From Bdellovibrionales bacterium (GTDB lineage Bacteria > Bdellovibrionota > UBA1018), in assembly GCA_018266355.1 (NCBI GenBank), contig JAFEAP010000014.1, positions 1 through 64,000 of the forward strand: 64,000 nt of DNA. Reading direction: 5' to 3'. The number at the start of each line of letters is the position of its first letter. The stretch's first letter is position 1. Position numbers and translations under genes: made by a program. Shown here piece after piece: positions 48,011 to 57,570 of this stretch. The notes under the pieces are model-generated. The model was not told the origin of the DNA, ran no database searches, and saw only the letters and a list, made by a program, of their open reading frames with translations.

Positions 48011-48529
48011 ATGAAACATACGCTCAAGAGCATGCTGCTCATCGTTGCGATCACGACCCTGACCCTGGGTTGCGGCGGCAAAAAAGTGAAGTACGACGCG
48101 AAGGACAACACGATCGCGAAGGATAACGTCGCGTCCCTGACGATCATCAGCTTGAAAGACAAAGGCAAGAAGGCCGACATCTGGATCACGGTCTCGAACT
48201 TGAGCGACCAGTTCGAAGAGATTCCGTGGTCGGACTTCGTTTGCAAGCGCAACGGCATCTCCGGCACCTCGAAGGTGCTGAACTCCGGCATGGGCTTCGA
48301 CTTCAACCAAGTGAAGAACCAGCTCGGCAACACGTTCGGCAACAACTTCAAGCTCTCGCCGAAGGAAATCCGCAAGGTCGGCTTCCAGTGCGTGTTCGAC
48401 AACGACGACAAGGGTCAGTTCGAATTCATGATCCGCACCGTCTATCAGAACAAGAACAAAGACGGCGACGGCAACGACCTCGTGAAGGTCGCCGACACCA
48501 TGAACTGGAAGAACACGGTCACCGAGTAA
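48011..48529 (+). CDS. Lipoprotein of unknown family
   Basis: 172 residues. Signal peptide with lipobox LTLGC (Cys21), then a Lys-rich start and a beta-rich domain (ADIWITVSNLSDQFEEIPWSDFVCKRNG...KVGFQCVFDNDD) with two Cys that could pair. The pattern resembles an immunoglobulin-like/DUF4352-type extracellular domain; uncertain. Own ribosome-binding site (GAGAGGA) and strong terminator. Confidence 0.75.
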   Translation: MKHTLKSMLLIVAITTLTLGCGGKKVKYDAKDNTIAKDNVASLTIISLKDKGKKADIWITVSNLSDQFEEIPWSDFVCKRNGISGTSKVLNSGMGFDFNQVKNQLGNTFGNNFKLSPKEIRKVGFQCVFDNDDKGQFEFMIRTVYQNKNKDGDGNDLVKVADTMNWKNTVTE

Positions 48530-48554
48530 TCGGTCCCGTCATCACGAATCGCCG

Positions 48555-48590
48555 AAGGCCCGCTCCCCGGAGCGGGCCTTTCGTTTTTTT
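48555..48590 (+). terminator. Strong intrinsic terminator
   Basis: AAGGCCCGCTCC (48555-48566) with GGAGCGGGCCTT (48569-48580), then TCG and seven T. Confidence 0.92.
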
Positions 48591-48616
48591 CGCCCTCCCG
48601 TGGTAGGATAGAGAGG

Positions 48617-48952
48617 ATGGGCCTCGCGCGAAAACCCCTCGCCTTTCTCCTCCTGCTCGCGGTCGGTTCGGCGGCTTTCGCACCGACTTCCCCCGCGCCG
48701 CTCGCGACCTCCCGGGCCCCGGAGGCCGCTTTCCACGCCGAGCTCGTGACCCTCGCGGCCGTCTCCGAATCGGCCTTCCATCCGAAACCTTCCTCGCGCG
48801 CGATCCATCGCGACTTTTTCGGCGTCCTCTCCGCGTCCGAACCGCGCCTACCGACCGCGGGCGTCCGCGATCTCGAAACGCTTCCCGGCGCCGCGTTCGG
48901 CCCCTCGCCCGCGTTCACCCCGAACGCCCGCGCTCCTCCGCGCGCCGGTTGA
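48617..48952 (+). CDS. Possible small exported protein
   Basis: 111 residues. N-terminal hydrophobic segment (KPLAFLLLLAVGSAAFA) looks like a signal peptide; the rest is Ala/Pro-rich with no recognised family. AGAGAGG lies just before the ATG. Low-complexity composition makes it less certain. The 96 bp after it hold a weak CGCCC/GGGCG hairpin followed by TTTTTT. Confidence 0.45.
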   Translation: MGLARKPLAFLLLLAVGSAAFAPTSPAPLATSRAPEAAFHAELVTLAAVSESAFHPKPSSRAIHRDFFGVLSASEPRLPTAGVRDLETLPGAAFGPSPAFTPNARAPPRAG

Positions 48953-49048
48953 TCCCATAAACCTTTCCCGATTCGGCCGCCCATCGCCGGGCGCGCCCTA
49001 TTTTTTCGCGCGCGCCGCGCCCTCGTGGCCCGCGCCTAAGGAGCTTCC

Positions 49049-49171
49049 ATGTCGAACGAAAAATCGAATCCCGAATCCCCCCGCCCGAAGAGCGCCGTTT
49101 GGGTCCTGCTCGTGATGGGAGGGCTGATGGCCCTCATCTTCATCGGCGATTACCTGAAATCCCGCGGATAG
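49049..49171 (+). CDS. 40-residue single-span membrane protein
   Basis: ATG at 49049 with AAGGAG six nt upstream. The product has a polar N-terminus (MSNEKSNPESPRPKSAVW), one membrane helix (VLLVMGGLMALIFIGDYL) and a short basic tail, KSRG. Unknown function; comparable small proteins assist membrane complexes. Confidence 0.6.
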   Translation: MSNEKSNPESPRPKSAVWVLLVMGGLMALIFIGDYLKSRG

Positions 49172-49278
49172 TCCGTCGAAGGGGGACGGCGGGGAATTCC
49201 CCCGTCCCCCTCACCAACCAGGATTGCGAAAACGGCGGTCTCGCCTTCTAATAGAGGGAACCCTTCGGAGGATCCGCC

Positions 49279-49812
49279 ATGTTGAAAAAAATCCTGCTCG
49301 CGCTCGTGCTCGCCCTCCTCGCCTTCGTCGGCTACGCCGCCACGCGTGACGGTCACTTCCGATACGAGCGCAGCGGCGTGATCGAAGCCCCGGCCGAGAA
49401 GATTTACGCCTACATCAGCGACTTCCACCGCGGGAACGAATGGTCCCCCTACATGCAGAAAGACCCGTCGATGAAACTCGCCTATAGCGGCACCGACGGC
49501 CAACCGGGCGCGAAACTCGAGTTCGACGGAAACAAGGACACCGGCTCCGGCACCCTCGAGATCCTCCGCACGGTTCCGAACCGCGAAGTCGACATCCGCC
49601 TCACCATGACGAAACCCTTCCACGCCGAAAACCTCATCGAGTATCGGTTGGTCCCGGAAGGAACCGGCACCCGGTTTTCCTGGGCGATGTCCGGCGACGG
49701 CGGATTGCCCGGAAAAATCATGGCGCTGCTCATCGACTGCGAAAAGATGGTCACGAAGGACTTCGAAACCGGCATCGCGAATCTTAAGCGCGTCGTCGAA
49801 TCGGCGAAGTAG
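49279..49812 (+). CDS. SRPBCC-family protein with N-terminal membrane anchor
   Basis: 177 residues. One N-terminal helix (ILLALVLALLAFVGYAAT) then a polyketide-cyclase/START-like domain: YERSGVIEAPAEKIYAYISDFHRGNEWSPYMQKDP and GTRFSWAMSGDGGLPGKIMALLIDCEKMVTKDFETGIANLK. Ligand unknown. GGAGGATCCGCC precedes the ATG. Confidence 0.85.
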   Translation: MLKKILLALVLALLAFVGYAATRDGHFRYERSGVIEAPAEKIYAYISDFHRGNEWSPYMQKDPSMKLAYSGTDGQPGAKLEFDGNKDTGSGTLEILRTVPNREVDIRLTMTKPFHAENLIEYRLVPEGTGTRFSWAMSGDGGLPGKIMALLIDCEKMVTKDFETGIANLKRVVESAK

Positions 49813-49824
49813 GCGCCGCCGCAC

Positions 49825-50505
49825 TCACGGGTGCGGGCCGCAAACCGGAGCCGCCCCCCGGGCGGCCGCGGTCGCCGCGAATCCGTCGATTCGCGGACCG
49901 AGCGTCACGAGCGTCGTGACGAGCAGGACGAACGCCGCCGTCCGCCGGAACGCCGCGCCCGGAAAACGAGCGCGCAGGGAATGAAAGGCGACCGCGGCCG
50001 CCAGGAGCGCGGGTAAAGCCCCCGCCCACAGCGAGACGAATACGAGCGAACCGAGGACCGGCGAGCCGGTTGCGGCCGCGATCCATCCGAAGTACGCGAA
50101 CCATCCGCAAGGGACGAACGCGGTCGCGAGTCCGTAACCGAACGCGCCCCCGCTCCGGGCGAACTTCGACCGGAGTTTCGCGAGCGGAATTCCCCACCTC
50201 GCTCCGGCCGAAAGCGCCCCGGTCCAAACGCGCCAGAACTGGAACCCGAGCGCTCCGAGGAAAACGAAAAAGACCGCGAGTTGCCACCCGGGATGGTTTC
50301 CGAGGAAAGCGAACATCGCCTTTCCGAACGCTCCCGCGACCGCGCCGATCGCCGCGTATCCGATCAGCCGCCCCGCGTGGTAAGCGGGTGCCCGCGAGAT
50401 ACCCGCCATCGCGGCGATCCCGCCGCACATGCCGAAGCAATGTCCCCCGCCGAGCAGGGCGACCCCGAGCGTCGAGAGCAGAAGGGATCCTTCAGAGAGG
50501 CCCAA
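49825..50505 (-). CDS. Sulfite exporter TauE/SafE-type membrane protein of cbb3 loci
   Basis: 226 residues, about six membrane helices. GVALLGGGHCFGMCGGIAAM is the signature of the SafE-like proteins that accompany cbb3 oxidase assembly genes, probably in copper or thiol handling. Last gene of the cco operon, overlapping ccoG by 14 bp. Confidence 0.85.
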   Translation of the reverse strand: MGLSEGSLLLSTLGVALLGGGHCFGMCGGIAAMAGISRAPAYHAGRLIGYAAIGAVAGAFGKAMFAFLGNHPGWQLAVFFVFLGALGFQFWRVWTGALSAGARWGIPLAKLRSKFARSGGAFGYGLATAFVPCGWFAYFGWIAAATGSPVLGSLVFVSLWAGALPALLAAAVAFHSLRARFPGAAFRRTAAFVLLVTTLVTLGPRIDGFAATAAARGAAPVCGPHP

Positions 50506-51943
50506 TCAGTACCACCTTCTTCGTCTGCACTTCCCTTCCCGGATTTCCGGGACCGCTGCTCGCGGCCGAGGCTTCGATCCGCAGGGCGATCTCGCGCTTT
50601 CCATCGACGAGTCCCGCGCGCGAAAACCGAACGGTGAACGGTTGGCGCAAGAGTTCCCCTTCCCCCACCTCGATCGGATTGTTCGGCATCACGAGCTCGA
50701 CGTCTTCGGCCCCGGCTTTTCCGGCACCCCCACCGGCGGTGGTATCGAGCGAAAATGCGACGCGCAGCTTACCGTTCGTCCTCCCGGCGACCTCCGCCAT
50801 GAAAAGGTTCCCGAAGCCGCGGGAAGAACCGTCCTCGTAAGTCGCGTACGGCGCGCCCTTCACCTTGAAGATTTCGACCATCGCGAGCGTCCGACTCTCG
50901 CCGATCCCCACGACCGCCGCGACGACGATCGCGAGCGGAACGAGATAGAGCAGCGTCCGGCCTCGACGCCACGTCGGCGTCGGCCGCCGAGTCTCGAGTT
51001 CCTCGAGCGATACGTAACGGATCAAACCGGGCGGCCGTTTCGTGCGGGTCATGACCTCGTCGCACGCGTCCATACACGCCGTGCACGCGATGCATTCGAG
51101 CTGGGAGGAGCCGTTCCGAATGTCGATTCCCGTCGGACAAACCTGTACGCATCGCGAGCAATCGACGCAGTCGCCTCGCGGGCCCGCGACCGACTCCTTT
51201 CGGATCGGACCGCGCGGTTCTCCTCGATTCGCGTCGTAGGCCACCGTGCGCGTCTTCGTGTCCTGGAACACGGACTGGATCCGTCCGTACGGACACGCGA
51301 CGATGCAGAACTGCTCCCTGAACCACCCGAAATCGAAAAGGATGATCGCGCTCGAGACGAGAACGAAAAGGAATGCCCGAGGCGACGCGTCCGGTCCGGC
51401 GGCGATCATCGCCCCGAGCTTCTCGGGACCGACGAAGAGCGCGAGGAACGAATGCGTGATGACGAGGGTCACGGCGAAGTACGCCGTCCACTTCGCCACC
51501 GCCCTACCGACGCGCTCGGCGCTCCATCCCGCGGCGGCCGCCTTGCGCCGTTCGAACGCGTTCCCCTCGATCCATCCTTCGATCCTCCGGAAGACGCCCT
51601 CGACGAACACGGTCTGCGGACACGCCCAACCGCACCAGACCCGGCCGAAAAGCGCGGTGAGAAGTCCCACCACGAGCACGAATCCGATGACGAACAAAAA
51701 GAGCAGCGGAACGTCATGCGCCTGGAAGACCACCCCCAGGACCGAAAACCGCCGATCGAAGATGTCGAGCAGGAGGAGCGGACGCCCTCCGATCGAAATC
51801 CACGGCAAGACGAGGAAGAACGCGATCAAGATGTACTGGACGACTGCCCGCCGCGAATGCCACTTTCCGCGCACCTCCGTCGGGTGAATCGCCCGATGGT
51901 GCCCTTCCTCGTCGAGGGATCTCGTCCGGTGGTCGACGCCCAT
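50492..51943 (-). CDS. ccoG: cbb3 oxidase accessory protein CcoG (FixG)
   Basis: 483 residues. Membrane helices, two 4Fe-4S motifs (CVDCSRCVQVCP and CIACTACMDACD) and a C-terminal immunoglobulin-like domain in the periplasm. Reduces Cu(II) for delivery to the oxidase copper site. Follows ccoP by 3 bp. Confidence 0.95.
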   Translation of the reverse strand: MGVDHRTRSLDEEGHHRAIHPTEVRGKWHSRRAVVQYILIAFFLVLPWISIGGRPLLLLDIFDRRFSVLGVVFQAHDVPLLFLFVIGFVLVVGLLTALFGRVWCGWACPQTVFVEGVFRRIEGWIEGNAFERRKAAAAGWSAERVGRAVAKWTAYFAVTLVITHSFLALFVGPEKLGAMIAAGPDASPRAFLFVLVSSAIILFDFGWFREQFCIVACPYGRIQSVFQDTKTRTVAYDANRGEPRGPIRKESVAGPRGDCVDCSRCVQVCPTGIDIRNGSSQLECIACTACMDACDEVMTRTKRPPGLIRYVSLEELETRRPTPTWRRGRTLLYLVPLAIVVAAVVGIGESRTLAMVEIFKVKGAPYATYEDGSSRGFGNLFMAEVAGRTNGKLRVAFSLDTTAGGGAGKAGAEDVELVMPNNPIEVGEGELLRQPFTVRFSRAGLVDGKREIALRIEASAASSGPGNPGREVQTKKVVLIGPL

Positions 51944-51946
51944 ACG

Positions 51947-52537
51947 CTAGAAGTCCGCCTTCGGTTCGACCACGTCCCCTTGGGGCGCCTTCGGCTTCGC
52001 CGGCGTCGTTCCGCGAAGCGAACGGACGAACGACGCCGCCGCCATCACCTCTTCGCGCTTCAGGATCGGTCCCCACGGCGGCATTCCCTTCTCCGGAACG
52101 CCTTCCCGCACGACTTTCAAGATCGCTCCGATCGAGCCGTCGCCGTGCAACCAGTGCTTGTCCGTCAGGTTCGGGCCGATCCCGCCTCCGCCGTCGACCG
52201 CGTGGCAGGACGCGCAGTTCTTCGTGAAGACCGCCTTCCCGGAAGCGAGGCGATTCGGGTCCGTGTAAATCGCCTTCAATTCGGCCAATTCCTGTTCGGG
52301 CGACGCGTTCGGCCGCACGTCTTTCGCCGCGAGCTCGGCCAGCTCCTGCTGGAGCGCCTCCTTCCGCGACATCCCGCTTCCGCCGAGGTAGTAGCCCGCA
52401 TAACCGATCGCCCAAACGATCGACGCGTAGAAGATCGCCTGCCACCAAAACGGAGCCGGATGGTTCAACTCGACGATCCCGTCGATCTCATGCACCGGTT
52501 CGTCGGGGTTCACTTTTCTCTCATCGGCCATTTTCAT
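51947..52537 (-). CDS. ccoP: cbb3 oxidase cytochrome c subunit CcoP, single-haem form
   Basis: 196 residues against about 300 for standard CcoP. One membrane helix (WWQAIFYASIVWAIGYAGYYL) after the typical DGIVELNHPAPFWW, then a single haem domain with NCASCH and the Met ligand in GMPPWG. The second CXXCH domain of usual CcoP is missing. Start overlaps ccoQ by ATGA; MADERKV (52531) is an alternative start. Confidence 0.92.
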   Translation of the reverse strand: MKMADERKVNPDEPVHEIDGIVELNHPAPFWWQAIFYASIVWAIGYAGYYLGGSGMSRKEALQQELAELAAKDVRPNASPEQELAELKAIYTDPNRLASGKAVFTKNCASCHAVDGGGGIGPNLTDKHWLHGDGSIGAILKVVREGVPEKGMPPWGPILKREEVMAAASFVRSLRGTTPAKPKAPQGDVVEPKADF

Positions 52538-52710
52538 TGCTCCTTTTCGTCGAACGGGAGACGGCTCGCCCGGTCGAATAGCGGTTTCGATTCTTTCCGC
52601 AGCGCCCAGGCCGCGATCACCACGAAGAAGGCCGCGACGACGAGCAGAACCACGATCGCCGCGTCGGCCACTCCGGAACGGAGGACGGTTTCCTTCAAAA
52701 TCGCGCCCAT
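52534..52710 (-). CDS. ccoQ: cbb3 oxidase subunit CcoQ
   Basis: 58 residues from the ATG at 52710, two nt after the ccoNO stop, with GAGG upstream. One membrane helix (AAIVVLLVVAAFFVVIAAWAL) and a charged tail with FDRASRLPFDEKEQ. Size, position between ccoNO and ccoP and topology identify CcoQ. Confidence 0.85.
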   Translation of the reverse strand: MGAILKETVLRSGVADAAIVVLLVVAAFFVVIAAWALRKESKPLFDRASRLPFDEKEQ

Positions 52711-52712
52711 CC

Positions 52713-54908
52713 TCAGTTCCCTCCGACCTTCGTCGGCGCGGGAGTCATCTTCCCGAGCGTTTGGAGGTACGCGATCAGCGCGACGATCTCGCGCGTCTCG
52801 GTCCCGGCGGGCGCCCCGTCGCTGGCCAGTTTCGCCGCGATCTCGCCGGACTGGGTCCGCGCGTCCGCTTCGGCGTTCGCGACGTCCGCGTCGGAATACG
52901 GAACCCCGACCCGCCGGAGCGCGCGGAGCTTCGTCGGAAGCTCGGCGAAGTCGAGCGTCTGACGATAGAGCCACGGATACGTCGGCATGATCGACTGCGG
53001 ACTCACGTCGCGCGGGTCGCGCATGTGCCGGTAATGCCAGCTATCCGGATATTTCCCGCCGACGCGGGCGAGATCCGGTCCCGTCCGTTTCGAGCCCCAC
53101 TGGAACGGATGGTCCCACATGGATTCTTCCGGCGTGGAGGCCGGGCCGTACCGAAGCACGTCGAACGGCAACTGACGGATCATCTGCGAGTGGCAAAGGT
53201 AGCAGCCTTCCCGGACGTAGATGTCGCGTCCCGCGACCTCGAGGGGACGGTAGGTCCGCGGAATCGCTCCCGCCGCGCCGTTCACGGCGTTCCACGTCAC
53301 CTCGTCGTGATACGCGGCCCCCGTCAAGATCGGAACGAGCTCGATCAACGAACCCGCGAGGACGCCGAGGAACGCGAGCGTGAGCAGCGCGACCGGCAAA
53401 CCCTCGAGGATCCGGTGCGGCTTCTGGTCTTGGAACCACTCCCGCCCGACCTTGAAGATCGCCGGGGCGCGGACGGTCTCGTCGGCGGGCACCGTCTTGG
53501 CCGACGCGATCGTCTTCGCGACGTTCACCGCCATGACGACGAATCCCGCGAGGTACATCGTGCCGCCGAGCGCCCGCACGTAATAGAGAGGAACGATGCG
53601 CAGGACCGTTTCGACGAAGTCCGGGTAGACGAGCTTGCCGCTCGCGTGATCGATCGCCATCCACATCATCCCTTGGGTGATGCCGGCAACCCACATCGAA
53701 ACGACGTAAAGCACGATCCCGATCGTCGCGAGCCAGAAGTGGGTATTGATCCAGCTTTTCCGGTACATCTCCTTGCCCCAGAGCTTCGGCACGAGGAAGT
53801 AGACCATCCCGAAGGAAAGGAATCCGTTCCAGCCGAGCGCTCCGCCGTGGACGTGCCCGATGATCCAGTCGGTATAGTGACCGAGCGCGCTGACCGACTT
53901 GATCGAAAGGAGCGGCCCTTCGAACGTCGCCATCCCGTAGGCGATCAGGGCGGCGGCGAAGAACCGCAGGATCGGTTCCTCGCGCACGCGGTGCCAAGCC
54001 TGACGGACGGTGAAGAGGCCGTTGATCATCCCACCCCAACTCGGGATCCACAGCATGACCGAGAACGCCATCCCGACGGTCTGCGCCCATTCGGGCAGCG
54101 CGGTGTTCAGCAGATGGTGCGGCCCCGCCCAGATATAGATCAGGATGAGCGACCAAAAGTGGACGACCGAGAGTCGATAGGAGTAGATCGGCTCTTTCGC
54201 GACTTTCGGCACGAAGTAATACATCAGGCCAAGGAACGGCGTCGTCAGGAAGAACGCGACGGCGTTGTGCCCGTACCACCACTGCACGAGCGCGTCCTGG
54301 ACGCCGGCGTAAACCGGATAACTCTTCAGGAAAGAAACCGGGATTTCGACGGAGTTCACGACGTGGAGGAGCGCGATGGTCGCGAACGTCGCGAGGTAGA
54401 ACCAGATCGCGACGTAGAGATGCGGTTCGCGCCGACGCCGCACCATAGAAATCATGTTCGCGCCGAAGGCGATCCAAACCACCGCGATCGCGATATCGAT
54501 CGGCCATTCGAGTTCGGCGTACTCCTTACCCGTCGTGAAACCGAACGGCAGCGTGAGCGCCGCCGAGACGATGATCAGCTGCCAACCCCAGAAGTGGAAC
54601 TTCGAGAGCCCGTCGACGGCGCGCGTCTTCAGCAGGCGCTGCATCGAATAGTAAATTCCCGCGAAAATCGCGTTCCCCGCGAACGCGAAGATCACCGCGT
54701 TCGTGTGCAGGGGCCGTAACCGGCCGAACGTCAGCCACGGCAATCCGAAGTTCAGCGCTGGAATCGCGAGTTGGAGCGCGACGACGAGACCGACGAGGAA
54801 CCCGACGCCGGCCCAAACGAGGGTGGCGAGGGTGAAGTTTCGAACGGTTTGGTCGTCGTAGCGGACGAGATCCGGTAATTCCTGTTCAGGCTTTTCGTGG
54901 GCGGTCAT
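52713..54908 (-). CDS. ccoNO: Fused cbb3 oxidase catalytic and cytochrome subunit CcoN-CcoO
   Basis: 731 residues. The first 490 or so are CcoN (12 helices, HTNAVIFAFAGNAIFAG, GHNAVAFFLTTPFLGLMYY with copper/haem His, HVHGGALGWNGFLSFGM). A further helix leads into a CcoO domain from about 535: EVAGRDIYVREGCYLCHSQMIR (haem c), WGSKRTGPDLARVGGKY and the Met ligand in SIMPTYPWL. One chain thus holds both subunits, which are separate in most species. Oxygen-reducing terminal oxidase with high affinity. Confidence 0.95.
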   Translation of the reverse strand: MTAHEKPEQELPDLVRYDDQTVRNFTLATLVWAGVGFLVGLVVALQLAIPALNFGLPWLTFGRLRPLHTNAVIFAFAGNAIFAGIYYSMQRLLKTRAVDGLSKFHFWGWQLIIVSAALTLPFGFTTGKEYAELEWPIDIAIAVVWIAFGANMISMVRRRREPHLYVAIWFYLATFATIALLHVVNSVEIPVSFLKSYPVYAGVQDALVQWWYGHNAVAFFLTTPFLGLMYYFVPKVAKEPIYSYRLSVVHFWSLILIYIWAGPHHLLNTALPEWAQTVGMAFSVMLWIPSWGGMINGLFTVRQAWHRVREEPILRFFAAALIAYGMATFEGPLLSIKSVSALGHYTDWIIGHVHGGALGWNGFLSFGMVYFLVPKLWGKEMYRKSWINTHFWLATIGIVLYVVSMWVAGITQGMMWMAIDHASGKLVYPDFVETVLRIVPLYYVRALGGTMYLAGFVVMAVNVAKTIASAKTVPADETVRAPAIFKVGREWFQDQKPHRILEGLPVALLTLAFLGVLAGSLIELVPILTGAAYHDEVTWNAVNGAAGAIPRTYRPLEVAGRDIYVREGCYLCHSQMIRQLPFDVLRYGPASTPEESMWDHPFQWGSKRTGPDLARVGGKYPDSWHYRHMRDPRDVSPQSIMPTYPWLYRQTLDFAELPTKLRALRRVGVPYSDADVANAEADARTQSGEIAAKLASDGAPAGTETREIVALIAYLQTLGKMTPAPTKVGGN

Positions 54909-55095
54909 CGTTTTTCCCTTTCTCGGAAATGGATTCGGAACGGTGGTCGATCTCGGGCTCGGCGTCGAGGAGCGCGCGAAGCGCCGGCGTGTCGAGATCC
55001 TGGAATTGGCCGTCGTCGACGGCTCGGAAGAACGCGAGAACGAAACCTCCGGCCAGTAGCAAAGAGAGCGGCGCGAGTAGGTAGACGATCGTCAT
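54886..55095 (-). CDS. ccoS: cbb3 oxidase maturation protein CcoS
   Basis: 69 residues: one helix (IVYLLAPLSLLLAGGFVLAFF) followed by AVDDGQFQDLDTPALRALLD, the CcoS signature. Needed for cofactor insertion. Overlaps ccoI by 4 bp and ccoNO by 23 bp. Confidence 0.92.
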   Translation of the reverse strand: MTIVYLLAPLSLLLAGGFVLAFFRAVDDGQFQDLDTPALRALLDAEPEIDHRSESISEKGKNDDRPRKA

Positions 55096-57518
55096 TTGGC
55101 CGTCCTTTCTCGCTCGTGCACGCGTAGGCCGATGGCCGTCGAGAGGAAGACGGTGAGCGCGCTCGCCGGCATGGCGATCGCGGCGACGAGCGGATGGACG
55201 AAGCCGAGTACCGCCAGCGTCGCGCCCGCGAAGTTATAGGCGACCGAAATCGCGGCGTTTCGCGCGAGCGTCCTCCGGTAGCGGCGGGCGACGTCGACGA
55301 AGTCGGCGACCGCTGCGAGTTCTCCGCGAATCGCCGCCACCGCGCTCGACGCGAGCAGAGCCTCGACCGGCTCGCCGGCGCCCCGCGCGAAGGCGAAACC
55401 GACCGACGCACGGCCGAGGGCGACCGCGTCGTTCACGCCGTCGCCGACCACGATCGCGCCGCGGTGTCGCGGATCGGCGACGACCTCCGCCTTCGATTCC
55501 GGAGTCGCGCGAGCCGTCCACTCGTCCGCGCCGATCCGACGGGCGACGGCCTCGACCGCGGGTTCCGAATCTCCGGACAGAACTTCGATTCCGAGCCCCT
55601 GCGCCCGCAGGCGCGCGACGGTACGCTCGGCCTCCGGACGGACCGACTCGCGAAAGTGGATGCGCGCGAGCAGGACACCGTCCCGTCGAAACTCGACCCC
55701 CGCTTCGTCGGACGCGGCCTCGAGCGTGAAGAGGCGTCCGCCCCATGCCGCACGGACGCCGCGACGGGGAGATTCCCCGACCTCGAGGGAATCGCAGAGC
55801 CAAACACCGGGAAGGTTCTCGAGATACCGGACGATCGCTCGCGCGTAGGGATGCTTCGCCACGGTCTCCGCCGAATAGGCGATCGACGCGAACTCCTCCC
55901 GCTCGCTTCCACTCGCCCCGTCGGCCCAAATCCACTCGGCGACTTCGGGATTTCCCGTCGTCAGCGTCCCGGTCTTATCGAAAACCACGCGATCGGCTTT
56001 CGCCGCCCGATCGAAGGCGTCGAGATCGCGCACCACCACTCCGCGGGCCGCGGCCGCGCGGAACGCGCGCGCGAGGGTCAACGGCGTCGCGAGCGCGAGC
56101 GCACAAGGACAAGCGACGATCAAAAGCGAAAGCGAACGCCGAATCGCCTCGTCGAGGTGCTCCGAGCCGAAGGCGAAAAAGAGCGTGAAGGCGAGTCCGA
56201 GAACGACGGCTAGGAACGCCTGGGCGATCCGATCGGCCACTTCCGTGCGCGCGTTCGCGCGGGGCGGAACCCGCTCGAGGCGAGCCTCGATGCCGCCGAG
56301 CCGAGTCTCCGCTCCCTTCGCCGCCACCCGCGCGACGAATTCTCCGTTGAGCACCCGCGCGCCGGCATAAATCCGATCCCCGACCGCGACCGGAACGGGT
56401 TTCGTCTCACCGCTAAGGAACGAAAGGTCGAGCGCTCCGCTCCCGGTCTCGAGGTTCCCGTCGAATCCGATCCGCTCGCCCGCGCGAACCCGCACGCGGT
56501 CCCCGATGCCGAGCGCCGCGACGCGGACCTCCTCGATCCTTCCGGCGGAATCGACGCGAAATGCGCGGGCCGGAAGCAGAGATCCGAGCAGGCCGGCTTT
56601 GGCCGTTTCCGCGCGCTCGAGACGGGCGAGCGCGTAGCGACTCAGGAGCATGAGAAACACGAGACTCGTGACCGAATCGAGGTAAACGAGATTCGTTCCG
56701 AGAAAGATCTGGCGGAGGCTTTCCGCGAACCCTCCGACGAAGGCGAGCGCGATCGGAAGATCGATCGAGATGCGTTTTCCGCGCAACGCCCGGTAAGCGC
56801 TTCCGTAGAACGGCCACGCCGAGTAGGTCAGCGCGGGCAATGCCAGCGCGACGGAGAGCCATCGGAATAGCGTCGCGTAACCGCCGGTCACGCCCGCGTA
56901 GAGCGCGACGGAATAAAGCATCACGTTCATCGCCGAGAAAGCGGCGATGCCGATCCGCTTCACCGTCGCCCGGTCCGCGCGTGCGAGACGCTCTTCGGCT
57001 TCTCGAGCGCCGCGCACGGGATGGACCCGGTACCCGAGCCGGACGAGGGTCTCGGCGACCGCCGCGAACCGCCCCTCCGGACGTACGACCACGGAAAGGA
57101 GGGCCCGCCCCGCGTCGAGCCGAGCGGCGGCGACTCCGGGCACCATTTCGGGCAGTCGCTCGAGGATCCAAACGCAAGCCGCGCAGTGCACTCCCTCGAC
57201 GAAAAAGTCGAGCGCCGCCTCGCCCGCGGAATGGCGAAAAGGCGCCTCGTCGAGAGCCGAAAAGTCATCGCCCCCTTCGGACGGGGCGAAAGGCTTGCTC
57301 CGTCCGGGCGCCGCCGGGCCTCGAAGCGCGTAATAATCGCGATCGAGTCGGCATTCGGCGAGAAACGCGTGAACCGCCGCGCAGCCCGCGCAGCAGAACG
57401 CATCGCCCGCCCGCCACCTCGCCGCCGGTATGGCGTCGCCACAATGACGGCAAAGCTCCGGTCGCTTTTCCGGCGCCGCCACGCTCGCGAACTCCGCTCG
57501 CTTCGAACCCATGTCCAT
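55092..57518 (-). CDS. ccoI: Copper-translocating P-type ATPase CcoI (FixI)
   Basis: 808 residues. N-terminal Cys-rich block (CRHCGDAIPAARW, FCCAGCAAVHAF), a heavy-metal domain with CAACVWILE, CPCALALATPL in the sixth helix, phosphorylation site FDKTGTLTTG and hinge VVGDGVNDAVAL. Exports copper for oxidase assembly. First gene of the cco operon; ATG at 57518 or 57512. Confidence 0.95.
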   Translation of the reverse strand: MDMGSKRAEFASVAAPEKRPELCRHCGDAIPAARWRAGDAFCCAGCAAVHAFLAECRLDRDYYALRGPAAPGRSKPFAPSEGGDDFSALDEAPFRHSAGEAALDFFVEGVHCAACVWILERLPEMVPGVAAARLDAGRALLSVVVRPEGRFAAVAETLVRLGYRVHPVRGAREAEERLARADRATVKRIGIAAFSAMNVMLYSVALYAGVTGGYATLFRWLSVALALPALTYSAWPFYGSAYRALRGKRISIDLPIALAFVGGFAESLRQIFLGTNLVYLDSVTSLVFLMLLSRYALARLERAETAKAGLLGSLLPARAFRVDSAGRIEEVRVAALGIGDRVRVRAGERIGFDGNLETGSGALDLSFLSGETKPVPVAVGDRIYAGARVLNGEFVARVAAKGAETRLGGIEARLERVPPRANARTEVADRIAQAFLAVVLGLAFTLFFAFGSEHLDEAIRRSLSLLIVACPCALALATPLTLARAFRAAAARGVVVRDLDAFDRAAKADRVVFDKTGTLTTGNPEVAEWIWADGASGSEREEFASIAYSAETVAKHPYARAIVRYLENLPGVWLCDSLEVGESPRRGVRAAWGGRLFTLEAASDEAGVEFRRDGVLLARIHFRESVRPEAERTVARLRAQGLGIEVLSGDSEPAVEAVARRIGADEWTARATPESKAEVVADPRHRGAIVVGDGVNDAVALGRASVGFAFARGAGEPVEALLASSAVAAIRGELAAVADFVDVARRYRRTLARNAAISVAYNFAGATLAVLGFVHPLVAAIAMPASALTVFLSTAIGLRVHERERTAK

Positions 57519-57531
57519 GAAAAAGGATTAA

Positions 57532-57570
57532 GCAGCGGCCGTACCGGCCTAGGACCCGGTATAACGGGTT
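57532..57570 (-). promoter_or_regulatory. Candidate sigma-54-like promoter and palindrome before ccoI
   Basis: On the minus strand CGGTACGGCCGCTGCT (57547-57532) keeps GG and GC at -24/-12 spacing (5 of 7 and 4 of 5 matches). The predicted start is only about 3 nt before the first ATG. A 16-bp dyad ACCCGGTATAACGGGT lies at 57555-57570. No FNR box (TTGAT-N4-ATCAA) is seen. Confidence 0.35.
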
